Under the pieces are notes generated by a model, which saw only the letters and a list, made by a program, of their open reading frames with translations, was not told where the DNA came from and ran no database searches. Positions 1 through 12,789 of a DNA stretch of 64,000 bases are shown here, piece after piece; positions within the stretch are counted from its first letter, which is position 1; each line of letters begins with the position of its first letter. Made by a program: the position numbers and the translations under genes. The stretch covers positions 123,562-187,561 of the forward strand of contig JXTB01000341.1 in NCBI GenBank assembly GCA_002914805.1. The letters run 5' to 3'. Source of the stretch: Parasponia andersonii. Lineage: Eukaryota; Streptophyta; Magnoliopsida; Rosales; Cannabaceae.

Positions 1-358
1 TCCGAGCACGGTCCCATTTGGGGTCGGAGAAATCTAGCCACACGCGGGGATCAAACTCTGCCAAAACAAATTACAGCGAAGGTTACGGTGCAGTAAAACA
101 GGGTAAGCCAGAGCCTCCTCCCCTATGTCCAGAGACGTTCCGAGTAACCAAGGCCACACGAAAACGCGCTAACAACCCGAAACCATGCCTTCGTGGTCAG
201 TTCGGCAAGTGATGAAAAGCGAAAGAAAACAGTAAAAATGGCGGAGCATCTTTTATTGTTTACTTAGAGGTTTACAGCATACTGTCAATTTTACAAATGT
301 ACATACATTGGGGGGAAGCCTAACCACTCTACAAATGTACATAATCGGGGGGGGAAGC

Positions 359-3300
359 CTAATTACCTCCATCCAAGGAAGGGCGGACGTCATCGGCACT
401 CGGACCGGCTTCGGGAGAGAGCGGCGTGGCCGGGGTGGACTCGTCACTGGACACGACGACAGCTCCGAGGCCTTCCCCGAGTGAAGCATCAGAGTTGCGT
501 CGAATGACCTGGGGCTCGGAAGTTTGGCCTGGCGGATTAGCAGCGGGAGTAATTGCCATGGCACCAGGAGCAGATGTAGAGGGCACATCCTTTTCCGCAG
601 CGAGCATCTCCAGCACGTCCGCTGGAAATATGATCTTGATCTCGTTCTCGAGCTGCTGCATATAGTGCCTAATGGAATAGTTGTCCCTCTCGACGCCTTT
701 CTGATCGTCGAATTGGTCTGGTGTCACCACCTCGGCATGGTTTTCGAACTCTCTGTTCTCCCAGCCGGACCTATAACCTTCTGCAGAAAAAACATCCACC
801 TGCTTCTGGTACTTAATTTTCAGCTTCTCCGCATCCGCAAGCCTATCTTTTAGCGCCGCCACCCTTAGTTCCGCCTGCCGCTGCGACAAGTCGAGCAACA
901 AAGAATTAATACCAGCAAGGTCCGCACAATGCTTATGGGACGCCTCCAACCGAGCGACCATCAGATTTTTATGGTCCATAGAAAGGTGTCGGTTTACCTC
1001 ATGGGACCTATCGAGTCTGCGCTGCAAAGCATGGGCTTCAAGTTTGGCCACCGCCTCAGCTTTCCTTGCTTCCTTGGCGTCTTCAACAGCGTTGTCTCGA
1101 GCGATGAAGGCCAACCCCATCTCCGCCTCCGCGCTCTGAAGCTCTCGCTCCTTGATCTTCAGCTCGCCTTGAGCCAACCTAGCGGCTTCGGAATGGGCGG
1201 TGTTGTCCGCCTCCGATCGAGCTAGTTTCGCCGCTAGCTCCTCACTCCTGGCCTTTTCAACGCTCAGGGCATGCGCTACCGCACTGCTAACCCTCGCTTC
1301 CTCGAGGCCTCGATACAAGTCAAAATCGGACCTCAATTCGGCGAGGGCGGCCTTGCAGCGCTCGGCCAGCGCAGTGCGGGAGTCCAATTCCTCAATCAGG
1401 CCTTTGACACGGTCAGAGTGGAAGGACCGGATGGCGGACATCTGTGAATTAAGCAGTAAGGAGGAAAGACGGCATTAGTCAAAGACATTGAAAAGACAGA
1501 AAGAACACCCAAATATGACGAACCTGCGCGAGAGTGCGGGCGGTGACTAGCTCGACATTTTCTGGAGTAAGGGCATCCAACTCCGGGTCTGCGGTTGAGT
1601 CCNTGAGCAGTACTCACGGCAGGGGAGCACAGCCCTTCCTCTACGGCCATTGGAGTACCCCCTCCGTCCGCTGGGCACGTCTCCGGAGCAGTAGCGATTG
1701 GGGCAAAAGAAGGCTCAGCGCCATCAAGGATAGGGGGGATCACACCTCCTCCGGGCTGGCTGAAGCGTCCTGGCCTCTTCTTCATTATAAGGGTCAGCGT
1801 CGCCCCATCGTCGTCACTATCGGACGAGAGGACGACCCTACCCCTCTTCGACACCCCAACCTCTTCCGCATCTGACGAGCCGACCTCGCGTTGCCGTTTC
1901 ACGAGGACCGGAGGAGGGGAAGAGAGTCTGGATTTCAGCCTCGGAGCTCCCCCGCTGAGATCGCTGGACTCTCCACCGGGGCTAGCGGCAATCGATTTTA
2001 GGCAAGAGACGGGGATGGGGGAGATCATTGCTGCGGACCCCCCGATCGGTCCAGGTGTCGCCGTCGCCTCCCCGCGCGAGGCCAGAAGGGCAGGCGGCGT
2101 CCCACCTGGAGACCCACCGGCGTCAGAATGAGGAGCTGCCGATCCGGTCCCTTTCGTACGCACCACGAGACGCCGACCGACGGGTGTTTTTGCCCGAGCT
2201 TTCGAAGCCGCGGCCTTCCCTTTGGAGGAAGAAGTGTCGACGGTTGGGCCCGCCTCAGAGCCTACGGAAAATAGACGAAGAGTTTAGTCTACAGCTACGG
2301 TCCGACCCACGAAGATTCAAAGACTCAAAAGACAAGCTTACCCTTAACCCTTTTAGGGGTGGTGTTTTCTTCCTCGCGGAGCCTGACGCACTCCGCAGCA
2401 ACCAGCCTTACGGCCTCCTCGAGTTCGAGGTTTGACGGCGCTACCAAATCGTTGGAGCCCGCCAGCTGGTTCGAGGCCGCAACCTGCCGACTCGCCATAG
2501 TGATCCGGTCAGCCTCGTCCCGGTGAAATCGATTCAAGGCGGAGGCGTCGAGCCGGCTCCTCAGATGCTTGGTGATGACCCAGGTATCTGGAGGGAAAGG
2601 AAGGTACGAGACCATCCTGGGCATCAGGTTCATCGTGAGTGGGTTGAGCACAGCCTGAATATGCCTGCACTCCCCCGGGGAACTAAAGATAACGATCCCC
2701 TCGAGGCCCTTGAGCCGCCCAGCCGACGGGTGCGGCTCGAACCTGTTTTCTTCTGCGGAGCCTGCACAGGGAAGAATAACATGAGAAATGAAACCGTGAG
2801 GAAACCCGAATCCAAAAGTCATAGTCCGATGCTTACTCTGCAAGAAGACTGAGGGGATCTGGAAGTGTTCCCCATTTACCCAAGGGGAACACCACGCCCC
2901 TCCTACGGCGTAAAGCCTGGCGTGAGAGTCCCAAAGTTTGTCCGACCGTGGCAACCCCCAAAAGATGTGGCGAACGGGCAGCGGCTGGAGATAGAAAGTG
3001 GGGTAGGAGCTCTTCTTGGGAATGAGAACAAGTTTGTAGGCGTAGAAGACCACCTCCAAGTCAATGTGCGTATTGTAAATAACGGACAGGACAGAGAGCC
3101 CCATCAGAATCATTATCCCGTTGGCGTTCAGCTGCATCAGGTGGATCCCCGTCAAGGCAAAAAACTGATGGACTAGAGGGGGAAGGGGGAACCGCAGACA
3201 TTCCAGATGCTTCCTGCCCAAAACAATGGAACCTTCGGGGGCACAGGGCCGAAGGTACCAATCTGCAGGGCCTTTAACCCTTTGAAGCGTCACGCCTCCG

Positions 3301-3380
3301 GGGAAGCAGAGCTGCCTCCTCAATGAGTCCAACTCTGAATCCTTAATAGATTGCAGTTCCTGATTTTGATTCGAAGCCAT
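359..3380 (-). CDS. Transposase_28 (putative gypsy-type) protein with long coiled coil, three exons
   Basis: Exons on the minus strand are 3380-2342, 2261-1524 and 1441-359. The first intron is bounded by GTAAGC and TTTCCGTAG and the second by GTTCGT and TTCACAG. Exon 1 opens with MASNQNQELQS and carries the Transposase_28 signature: LRFPLPPLVHQFF, then a NANGIMILMG segment, LVLIPKKSSYPTFYLQP and VGGAWCSPWVNGE, spanning roughly residues 20-200. Exon 1 reads into exon 2 without a frame break, which supports the first splice. Exon 2 encodes low-complexity Ser/Pro/Gly/Lys-rich protein. Exon 3 encodes a long Ala/Leu/Glu/Arg-rich coiled coil, then SGWENREFENHAEVV and an acidic tail. The N at 1603 lies in exon 2, and exons 2 and 3 do not agree in frame, so bases are probably missing there. 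The family is widespread in plant repeats; its biochemical role is not established. This copy has far fewer breaks than copy B. Confidence 0.7.
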
Positions 3381-3699
3381 CGTTCCAAAGACAACTGAGA
3401 GAGTAAAAGTTTTTTGAAGAAAGGGAAGCAGAAATTTTAAGATGTTGAGAAATCGGGGTGATTAGAAATTTGTGGTAAGACAGCAAGATAAGCACAGTGG
3501 CGGTTTTTAAAGAAGGGGAGTTGGAAAGTCTTTCTGGAAACCGAACAGTCAAGAATTTTAAATTTCGAACAGATTTCACAAACGAGAGAGATGACGTATC
3601 GCCACATCGGGAAACGGGGGGCCACTTGCGTCCCGCGGATTGGAGAAGCAAGAAGACAGTTTCCCCACTTGACATATATGAATCTATCAAATAGGGAAA

Positions 3700-4688
3700 T
3701 GGGGGCAGTTGTGGGGCCCATTCCTGAACCTTGAACCATGAGAAGGGTCACGCGGGACGCACGTGATCTCACCGTCGGCCTATGGGTCTTCCGAATTTAA
3801 GGCAGAATCCACCACTGATTCCAAACGGTCCAGTCGGTCAGACCCCGAATCCACGACAGCTGGCGGTCTGAAGCCCCAAGGGTCTGTTGTCTAGGAACAG
3901 CGACCCTCACCTCAACAGTCGTAGGGGTCGGAAGCCCCGAGGGTCTCCAGACTGGGTGCAATGGAAAACAGCCCCGCACAGCTGGCGGTCTGAGGCCCCG
4001 AAGGTCTGCTGCCTAGGAATAGCAGCCCTCGCCCCAAAAGACACAGAGGACAGGAGCCCCAAGGGTCTTCAAACTGGGTACGATTGAAGGCAGCCCCACG
4101 GCTCCAGACCTGGACAGAGCATTTAATGCGTTTCTGGGTAGGTGCGCGCGCAGGGACAAGCCGTCCTGACAGAACGGCGATATGCCCAAATCTTGCTCCT
4201 GACAGATTGAAACCTGAGGAGGCGGCGAAAATCAGGCCGCGGTAGCACAAAAGAGATCACAGAAATCTCGGCCCAAGATGGTTTTAAAAGATCTGAAGGT
4301 GAAAGGTACTCATGAATATATATATTTTATTTGTCCGAAGATAAAAGAAGAACACTGTTGATTATCCGAGGACTACATATATGAAGGCAATGCATTCAGA
4401 AGAAAAAGGTTTTTTCTTTTTGATATACAAGAAAAAACACTTGAAAAGAAGAGAACACGAAAAAAGAGATAGATATTTTGAACTGATCTATTTTTCTCCT
4501 TGCTACCAAAACGCAAAGAAAAACCACTGACTTAAGCATCGGAGAGTCTTTGCAGGTGGCCACCCCCGCCTCTCCGATCCTACTTGGAGTTCAGAGATTT
4601 GTGAGATAGTAAGGGCACCTGAACAGTTGGAGAATCCAGCATCAGCAGTCCAAGACACGTGGACGACTGGTGAGAAACCGCTCCAACA
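3700..4688 (-). repeat. LTR-like region of copy A
   Basis: This stretch matches 59500-60360 of copy B, including the region around GCATTTAATGC, the GGTAGGTGCGCGC block and the outer tip TGTTGG (minus strand). It lies upstream of the element's gene, where a 5' LTR is expected. The outer end at 4688 is well defined. The inner end is an estimate, because no second LTR of this copy lies inside the window for comparison. Confidence 0.5.
3856..4097. repeat. Two 122-bp tandem units in the LTR of copy A
   Basis: The segment starting ACAGCTGGCGGTCTGA at 3856 is repeated at 3978 in diverged form (period 122). Copy B shows a single, shortened version near 59778. The duplication is therefore private to copy A or was lost from copy B. 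Confidence 0.7.
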
Positions 4689-5503
4689 CTTACCCTATAA
4701 TATGTACTATAATAAATATATATGGTTGCCAATCTAATAGGTATTTTTTTTTACTTATAGGTAAGTATTTTTTTTTAGCCGTCGGATCACTATTAATAGT
4801 TATAATAAAATGCATGAAAAGACGTGCATTATTAATACTTTTTCTTTTTACAATAAAAAAATGTACATGTCAAATTTTTATTGGCCAAATTGATGCCAAA
4901 TTGGTCTTAAGTTCGAGTCATATTAGGAGTAGACGTGAAATCTTATTATTTCTAATCGGGTAGGGTGAGAATTGAGTAGTAATAAGTATTTTTCTTTAAT
5001 TTATAATAAATAAAAGTCATTAATTAAATTTCTTTTTTTTTAAAAAAAAATATATATCTACCTATTTGTGAGATACCTTATTTGTCCACACTCGACACTA
5101 TCATTTTCATTTTTCTCAAGAACTAACACGACTTATTAATTGATTGTTTTGTTTGGAAAAAGTGAAGATGACGTGTCCATATATAAAATGTGTCTGATAA
5201 AGAAGTTGATATTATTAATGCGAGATGTAATTTGTGTAAATTGGGTTATTAATCAAAACAAATAAAGAGACAAAGGATTTTATAGTAGTTCAGCCCCGAA
5301 AAAGATGAGCTTACGTCCATTGTTTTTTACTATTTTCTGGAGAATTACAAGAACTCAAAGTTACAATGTGTTGTCCGGAAAGAAGAAGAAAACAATCTTT
5401 AGAATTCGTTAGCTTCTCTAGATTCGGAAAGAATAATCTATATCTCGTGATTCGAAAAGTCCAGTCCAAAGTTCAAAAGTCCAAAAGTCTAGTCCCAAAA
5501 GTC
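4689..5503. other. AT-rich intergenic stretch with possible LTR debris
   Basis: No gene is supported. The sequence is AT-rich with short homopolymers. The block at about 5270-5400 (TTTATAGTAGTTCAGCCCC, then GAGCTTACGTCC) resembles plant LTR leader sequence, but no boundaries or second copy were found here. It ends at an N at 5504. Confidence 0.5.
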
Positions 5504-5504
5504 N

Positions 5505-5734
5505 AAAAGAGATAGATATTTTGAACTGATCTATTTTTTCTCCTTGCTACCAAAACGCAAAGAAAAACCACTGACTTAAGCATCGGAGAGTCTTTGCAGG
5601 TGGCCACCCCCGCCTCTCCGATCCTGCTTGGAGTTCAGAGATTTTTGTGAGATAGCAAGGGCACGTGAATAGTTGGAGAATCCAGCATCAGCAGTTCAAG
5701 ACACGTGGACGACTGGTGAGAAACCGCTCCAACA
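5505..5734 (-). repeat. Diverged LTR tip of the Transposase_28 element family
   Basis: These 230 bases repeat 4461-4688 with scattered substitutions and small indels (for example CCTGCTTGG against CCTACTTGG) and end at the same CTCCAACA tip. The left end coincides with the N at 5504, so it may be the remainder of a longer LTR lost at an assembly join. The differences rule out a simple copy of the same read. Confidence 0.75.
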
Positions 5735-7533
5735 CATTAGTTTTGAGTGTCGAAGTCTCGTGTACAAAACATAATTAAGCATTATTCACTATGATATATA
5801 ACACTACTTGAGTGCTAAGTAAAGCGTGAAAACATTGCCATTTATGCCACACTAAGCTGCATTTTACCGTACTGTAATTTGCTTGTTCCAACAACCAGGC
5901 CTGAAAGCACATAAAATTTAAAAATAAAAAAATAAATAATAAATAAAACTGTAAAAGTGAGTATGTGTTTCTTTTTAATTTATATGTTTGTTTTCTTGAA
6001 TAAAACAAACCTGGAAAATAAATAAAACTGTAAAATAAATAAACCTGGAAAATTAAGCACAATGCAAAGATTGCGTGAATAGGAACCATTAGGTTACGGT
6101 TGAAAACCTGTAAACAGGAAACAAAACACATGAGAAAATAAATAAATAAATATGTACTTGTGCATGTATAAATACAGGTGCTAGTAAAATAGGAATTTTC
6201 TTTTATTCCTTATGAATATTTTTAGATTTCAATCTAATTGTTGAAATATAACTTGTATAATTTATTTCTCATTAAAATTCACTGGATCATATTTAATTGT
6301 AACCATCATAAGGAAATCTCAATGTTCGTATTGCTTTCTCTATCTACAGGGAATAAAAGAAAAATCTAAAATCCTATTGTACTTGCTCATACATATTATG
6401 TGTTTAATTTGTTGGCTCTCACATATTACTCTCCATATAAGTATGACTGTTAAAAAAATTAATAATAAAAATGTAGAGGTAAGGTTCAAGGGGAAGAAGC
6501 ATATGCATGTTTACCTGAGGCATGTAAATTGCAGTCAGTATAGCACCAATATAATTTACCAGGAGAAGACCCCAAATTTTGCAGCAAAGGTTACTATCTG
6601 AAACCTGTGATCATAAATTATAAATAAAATTAGATAAAATCTCGATTGTAAAATCAAAGAGTTATTAATTTCAAAACGAAAAAAAAAAAATCAAAGATTT
6701 ATTGATACGAGTGACACTACACATAAAAATCTTTTATTTAAGGATAGTGATGTTATTGTTACCTAAATTATGTGTGAAATTTATTTTAGTCTTTAAATTT
6801 TAATATATTTTTTATTTTGGTTATTAAACTATGAAAAGTGTTTCATTTTAATCATTTTGTTATATTTCTTTCATTTCTTAATAGAATGAGTGTATCGGAC
6901 ACATGCTCTGTTATTGTACTCATTTCATATGCAAACGCATAAGTTAATTACAATTTAAAAAGATTCATTGAATAAAAATTAGCTGCAATTTGACAATAAT
7001 GTATTTTAAAATTGTTTGAATTGTGATATTTTGTTAAAATTAATAATACAGTACTATAAATGCTCTTCATGCTCTTTTTCTGTGAATCGAACATAATGTA
7101 TAACAAAATACTCTAAAATGAAACTTCTTGAATAATTTAATAACTAACATGATAAAATTTTAAATTTAGAGACTAAACTGAGATTTTTTTTCGATAATAA
7201 TTCAGGGAACAATAGAGTCAAAATAAACTTTTAGAACATAACTGATGTATTGGACTTTATTTACTATCATTCATTAAATGATTATATAAATACTGAAAAG
7301 AATTTCACATTATATTTTCAAAGAATCAAATGTAGAATTTATTTTTTTCTTAAATTTCCAAATTCCTACCAATCAAAAAGTAGACTTTTTTTCTTTTTGA
7401 CTTGTTGCTGAGCATTTCACTATTTATTCTAAAAAGTTAATCAAATAAAAAGGGGAAAAAAAGTAGATTTGATTACAACTTACTTAAGGTCACTCTCCAC
7501 GTCTGTAAGATCTTTAGTGATGGCGATGACTAT

Positions 7534-9961
7534 TGTAAAATCTTAAATTTCGTAAGGGTAGTTAGGTAATTTTGGTTTATAGGTATTTTGGTAATTTTTA
7601 TTTTCAGATTTAATTAAATAGAAATTTAAAAATATTTTAAATTAAATTATTGGTATTGAACCTAGACAAAATAATGTTTAAATACATTTGGGGCAAAAGT
7701 GAAAAAGAAATTAAAATTCAAGGACGTAAAATAAATAAGAAGAGACTAAAGTGAAAGAATCTTTTTAAAATTTGTAGCTAAAGTGATATTTTGAAAAGAT
7801 TTTAGGTCTAATAAGATGATGCCACGTGTTCCACTACCAATAATTTTTAAAAATTACAAATAAAATCTCAAACTCTCGCTCTTTTCTCCCACACATCCTT
7901 CTTTTTTTCCTCCTTATTTTTCTCTGCCATTCCCCTTGCGCAACCAACCACTTGCCACCGATGACCACCTAAGCCTAGATTCCAGTCGGCATGCCTCCCC
8001 CACTGCCAGACGCAGCTCCGCTGCCGATCATCGGAGCCTGTCAAGCCTTCTAGTTACGACGAACCTCGCGCAAAGTCGCGCCTAAGTCGCAACATTTCGC
8101 GGTTTTTTTCCATCGTTCGCGGTTGTTTTCCATCGTTCGCCACCCACTATCACCAAATTAAAGCCCAAGCTTTCTCCTGCCTGGGTTGACTCTTCACCGC
8201 CACCAATTTCCAGCCAAGAAGCTCCAGTGAGCTCCTAAATCTTTTTATGTTATTTTCGTCACAAAAAGTGGTATTTGTGCAATTATTTTTGCTATATTGA
8301 TTCAATGCTCATGAAACTTTAGGGGATGAAAATATGGTTTAACATAAGATGAAAAGTGATGGATTTGTGGAAAATAGATGAACGGATTGGGAGAAAAACT
8401 GATATGAATTTTGTGGCATTTTTCTAATTATTTCAAATGTGGTATTTTTATAATTTTTGGATTTTTTAGCTCATTTAATACTCGGGACCGCGAAATTGAG
8501 TTCTACTTCAAATTTGGACTCATTGGGGTCGAGACATGATTTTTTATATAAAATATCACTATTTTCTGATATGGCACGAAAATCGAAAAAATAGCTTGTG
8601 AATTACACCGTTTTACGTGCTACAGGCCGGTTCCATACCGAAACCTGTTTTGACAAAGTTTATGACTACCCCAATATTTTTGAGTGTTTTGAATTCAGTG
8701 GTGATTTCCGTTTGTCAATCTAAGGCTCCATTTAGAAATTCACTTTTTCAAGTGAACATGTCGAGATCCGAAAACGACCATCTAAACAATCAGTTGATCA
8801 ATAGAGGACTTTTCTAACGTCGTTAGCTCAGCATAATTACTATTTCGAGGTAAGGGATTCAATTTCCTTTTTTTTTTTATTATTTTTCTTTAAAATTAGA
8901 ATTTATTTTGAAAAATGAAATTTCATGATTTTATTAAATTAAATTATTTGAATAATTATTTTAATGAACTGTGAACTTGTGAAATATTGTGAATTATTAT
9001 GAATATTTTACGTATAATTTTGTACTAGTTTTAAACTTGAGATTTAGCTAAACCTTAGGAACTGTACTTTTGGATTTTTTTTTAAGTACAAAATGGACAT
9101 CAATTTAAAAATCAGAGTATATTTAAAATATTAAACCACCGCATGGTTGTTTGAGACTCTACATATTACACATTTTATATGATCATGCATGAGAGTCATC
9201 TTAGGCATCACCGTGTTGTATTAGGTGGACTAGTACACATGCCTTCGGCGAGAGCCCGTAAACCCGCGTGGGGTTTGTTTTCTGACTTTTTCCACTCGAT
9301 AGGTGTAGGCATTCGGTGCCCCTCCAACTTAGTAGGATTAGACACACGGGTGTCCCTCCAACTTAGTAGGATTAGACACACGAGTGTCCCTCCAGTTTCT
9401 AGAGATAGATGTCAGGCATGGAGCACTCAATATATATAGTATAAGTTGCTCTTATTGTGATGAGATGGTGTGAGCTCATGTGAGGTGTTGATTTTATATA
9501 ATGTGCATTATGCTTGTTTTGTTATGATTTTTAATATATTTGACCTTGATACCTGATTTGTTCTTTAGCATGAGTTTCTACTATAGTTTTTTACTTATGT
9601 TTTGAATACTTAATATTTATAAAAATACTTTTCAGTACTACTAACCATATAGATGTTTTGAGAATTATAAAAAGGCTTTCCCAAAAAGGGTAATTAGGTA
9701 ACCTACTAGGTATTTTATACTCACCCCCTACTTTCTCCACAAATGGTGTCTAGTGTGACATTGACGACCAATAAGTAGATTAAGAAGCGATCTTTTACTT
9801 GTAGTTTGTGACTTGGTAATACTAGGAGTGTGGATTTAAGACTTATGTTTAAGTCTTGTTAAATAAATGGACTATACTACTTTAAATATATCTGTAAACT
9901 ATATATGTCATACTAGCTTGATGTTGAGGTGTGAATGATAATGCTCGATTAACTATTTGAA

Positions 9962-9994
<33 letters not shown>

Positions 9995-10175
9995 CTATTT
10001 AGTCTATATTTATTGATAACTATGAACTGTGTGATAAGCTCATTAGTTAGAATTCCAAATATTTTTATTTATCGTGTTATTTTAAAATTTTAAAGCTTTT
10101 TCTTTATAAATTAAGAAATTTTTAATTCTAGTGAAATTTCGTTTCTGACATTAGCCCGAATTTTACGTGGTGACA
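7534..10175. mobile_element. Solo LTR (2,642 bp) inserted in an exon of the HST-like pseudogene
   Basis: The ends are TGTAAAATC and CGTGGTGACA. Five bases on the left (ACTAT, 7529-7533) and right (ATTAT, 10176-10180) match at four of five positions, as for an aged target duplication. The prenyltransferase exon resumes on both sides. No coding region of a retrotransposon is present, so it is a solo LTR. Its interior is recognisably related to 20008-22239, for example around 9200-9430 (CATCTTAGGCATC, GTGGACTAGT) against 21240-21480. It contains two units of about 34 bp (CCCTCCAACTTAGTAGG) near 9319-9386. The end motif CCCGAATTTTACGTGGTGACA-like style resembles plant Ty3/gypsy LTRs, but no family is assigned. 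Confidence 0.8.
9961..9996. repeat. Poly-T/poly-A palindrome inside the solo LTR
   Basis: A run of T is followed directly by a run of A, making a perfect hairpin-capable palindrome of more than 30 bases. This could be slippage or an assembly-prone site; no function is inferred. Confidence 0.7.
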
Positions 10176-12789
10176 ATTATAATGAACAATGATATAATAT
10201 AGCGATGAAACCAAGAAACAGGCTGCATATGCCAGATTGAAAAATCGAAATCCGAACATCAGACTTTTGTCAAAATACTAACTATTCATTAATACCAAGG
10301 AAACTGATACGATGTATTACATTGACTAAAGAGATCAACTGAAAATACTTGGCGGAAAACATAAATTAATCAGAAGTCTCAATCTATAATATATTTTTTC
10401 ATGTGTGTGCAAAAACTATTATACAAACGAGATGATGCAAAGGAGATCTCAATTTTTCATTATAAAAATTACTGATAATTTTAATAACTGATATTACTAA
10501 AAGAAATGAAAATAACTGATAATTTTAAAAAAGCCAGAGAATGAAAGAAACAAAGGAAGCAAGTACTACCTAATTAAATTAGTCAATGTACCTCGTTTAC
10601 TAGTAGTAAATAGAAATTAAGAGCTCCAATCTCTCTACATATCAAAGGGAAAGGGTGACACTAGACACACATATAAATTAATCTTAGTTTTCTTTTTATT
10701 TTTCTTTAATTTTGTTTTCTTTTTTTCTTTGGTGCCTTAATTTTTATAGTTTGTCTCACCTCGGTCTTATAATGTGAAAAGTTATATAAATGCCCTTAGA
10801 ACTTTTACTAATACTTTCAATAATTTCTCCTTTGGAGGATTATATTGACACCCCAATGGATTAAGGCACCCCTCATGTTTAAAAAAAGAGTAATGGGGAT
10901 AATTTATTAAAAATTTTGTACACCCCATCTCTACCGCACTGTCACGTTTTAGGTGGTCGAGCTCTAACAGCCCTGTCATATTTTTTTTTTTCCTCTTTAT
11001 GGTGCCGTCGAGTTCTTAGATGGGCGAGCTCTTTGTAGTGCTTCGTGTAGTCCTATCGATAGCATTTGGGCGTCTGCTCAATTCATTAGGAATCGTAAGT
11101 TGGTGCAATATTATTATTTGACTACTATTTTATCTTAAAAGACATATGTTGTTAACAATTCTCAAAATACTCTAGTAAAAAAGTATAATTATTTCAAAGA
11201 TATCGCGTGAAATATAACACTTTGTTGATTTTTCTTAAATTTTTCTCTAGAATTTCTTTTGTCTTATATATTGTGATTTTCTTTTTTTGGTGTGGGTTTT
11301 ATCTTGTCACTTAATATTGATAGATTGTCTAAGTCTTATATATTGTGATTTTTTTTTTTGTTGTGTGTTTTATTTTGTTACTTAATATTGATAGATTATT
11401 TCTAATAGTGTTTTGTTCCTGTAGTATTTAAATTTCTATATTTATTATTATTATTTACAATATTTTTTCTAACAGAGATATCTTAAATTATATCATAGGT
11501 CTCTCATTTGTACTATCAACTCGTGCTGCTTAAGTATATAACATCACATGTACCTAATACCAATATGTATAAAACAAGAAAAGACTGTTGGAGCTAGTGT
11601 CAACAAAGTTTGATGATAACATAAAACATGATTGATAACAACACTCGTATATGTAGCGCTAAAATTAAATATTTGAATTTCCCCACCCCTATAAAAAAAA
11701 GTAAAAAAAAATATAAGATGACATTTTTTCTAATAAAATGAAAAACCTCCTAGAGGTAGGGGTTAAATGCCTAAGAAAGTTTAATATTATTTCCTCGTAT
11801 AAACAAGTAGAATGCTAAATCTACTGTTTTCTTTTTATTACTCTCATGTCTAATTATTTAATATGTGAATGCTACTATATTTTATAATATAATTGTAATG
11901 TTAGATATTTTGATGAATCTCACGTATCAATATCAAACATACTAAAGTGTGGAAAAAAAGAATATCTAACAGTCCTGATTATAAGAAAATGCATACATGG
12001 TGGGATATTTTATTAGCAAAAACAGATTTCCAGTGAAACTTTATATCGTGGAATAAGTTCATAACTTTGAAAAGCGAGGATTTGATTTTGTTTTTTATAT
12101 TATTTTTGCTTTCCAAACAGATTGATTTGATTGTAGTGTAATTATCTGGTGTCGTTACCCTAAATGCAATAGGCAATGGTATAGTATCATGAAGAATGTT
12201 AAATTACTCTCTTTTTCAATATTATTTTCTAGTTTAGTGTAGAGAGTGGTTTTAGCACTTTCTAGCATCATGGTCAAATAAACAAAAAATCGTTAATATT
12301 TATGGACAAACTCAGAACGATTGCTTAATAGTATTCCACATACAAAATGTCAAGCTTTTATGTATAAAATGTCCCATTAAATGAAGCGTACATGAAAAAA
12401 ATTATAAACAAGTGCTAGTACAACTTTCTTTTCGACTTTCCTGTAACTCTTTTTAATGCATGTGCTCTATTAAGATACTCTATATTTTAATTATAATATA
12501 AAATAAAATAAAATCATGCATCAAACTACATAAAAAAACGATAATCGAGAAAAGAAGCACTCTTCAAAATTACAGCTCACCTCAACTCAAATGTAAGTCC
12601 AAGGCCAGCTCTACCAGCATAATATACACCGATATTGAGAAGCACACCTCGTACCTGCATGAGCTGCTTTATGTTATCCAAATAAAATTGAATAAAAAAA
12701 ATACAATAATGACGACAAATTATCTTTCATATTTTAGTTCAATTATACTTTGCACATACTTTTATTGATAATAAAAAGAACGAATAATC

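Larger units (their letters stand above)
1..4688 (-). mobile_element. Transposase_28-bearing LTR-type element, copy A (left end outside window)
   Basis: The element reads on the minus strand. Its 5' LTR-like end is at the right, finishing in ...CTCCAACA at 4688 (TGTTGGAG on the minus strand). The gene body at 359-3380 follows, and the element runs off the left edge of the window. Copy B at 55019-60360 has the same order and closely related sequence, and a third copy of the LTR tip lies at 5505-5734; this is what identifies it as a repeat. The LTR tip contains a conserved GC-rich block (CTGCAAAGACTC and CTTAAGTCAG on the minus strand) seen in all three copies. No reverse transcriptase, integrase or RNase H is visible, so the element looks non-autonomous. 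The exact inner LTR boundary and the primer-binding site were not resolved. Confidence 0.75.
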
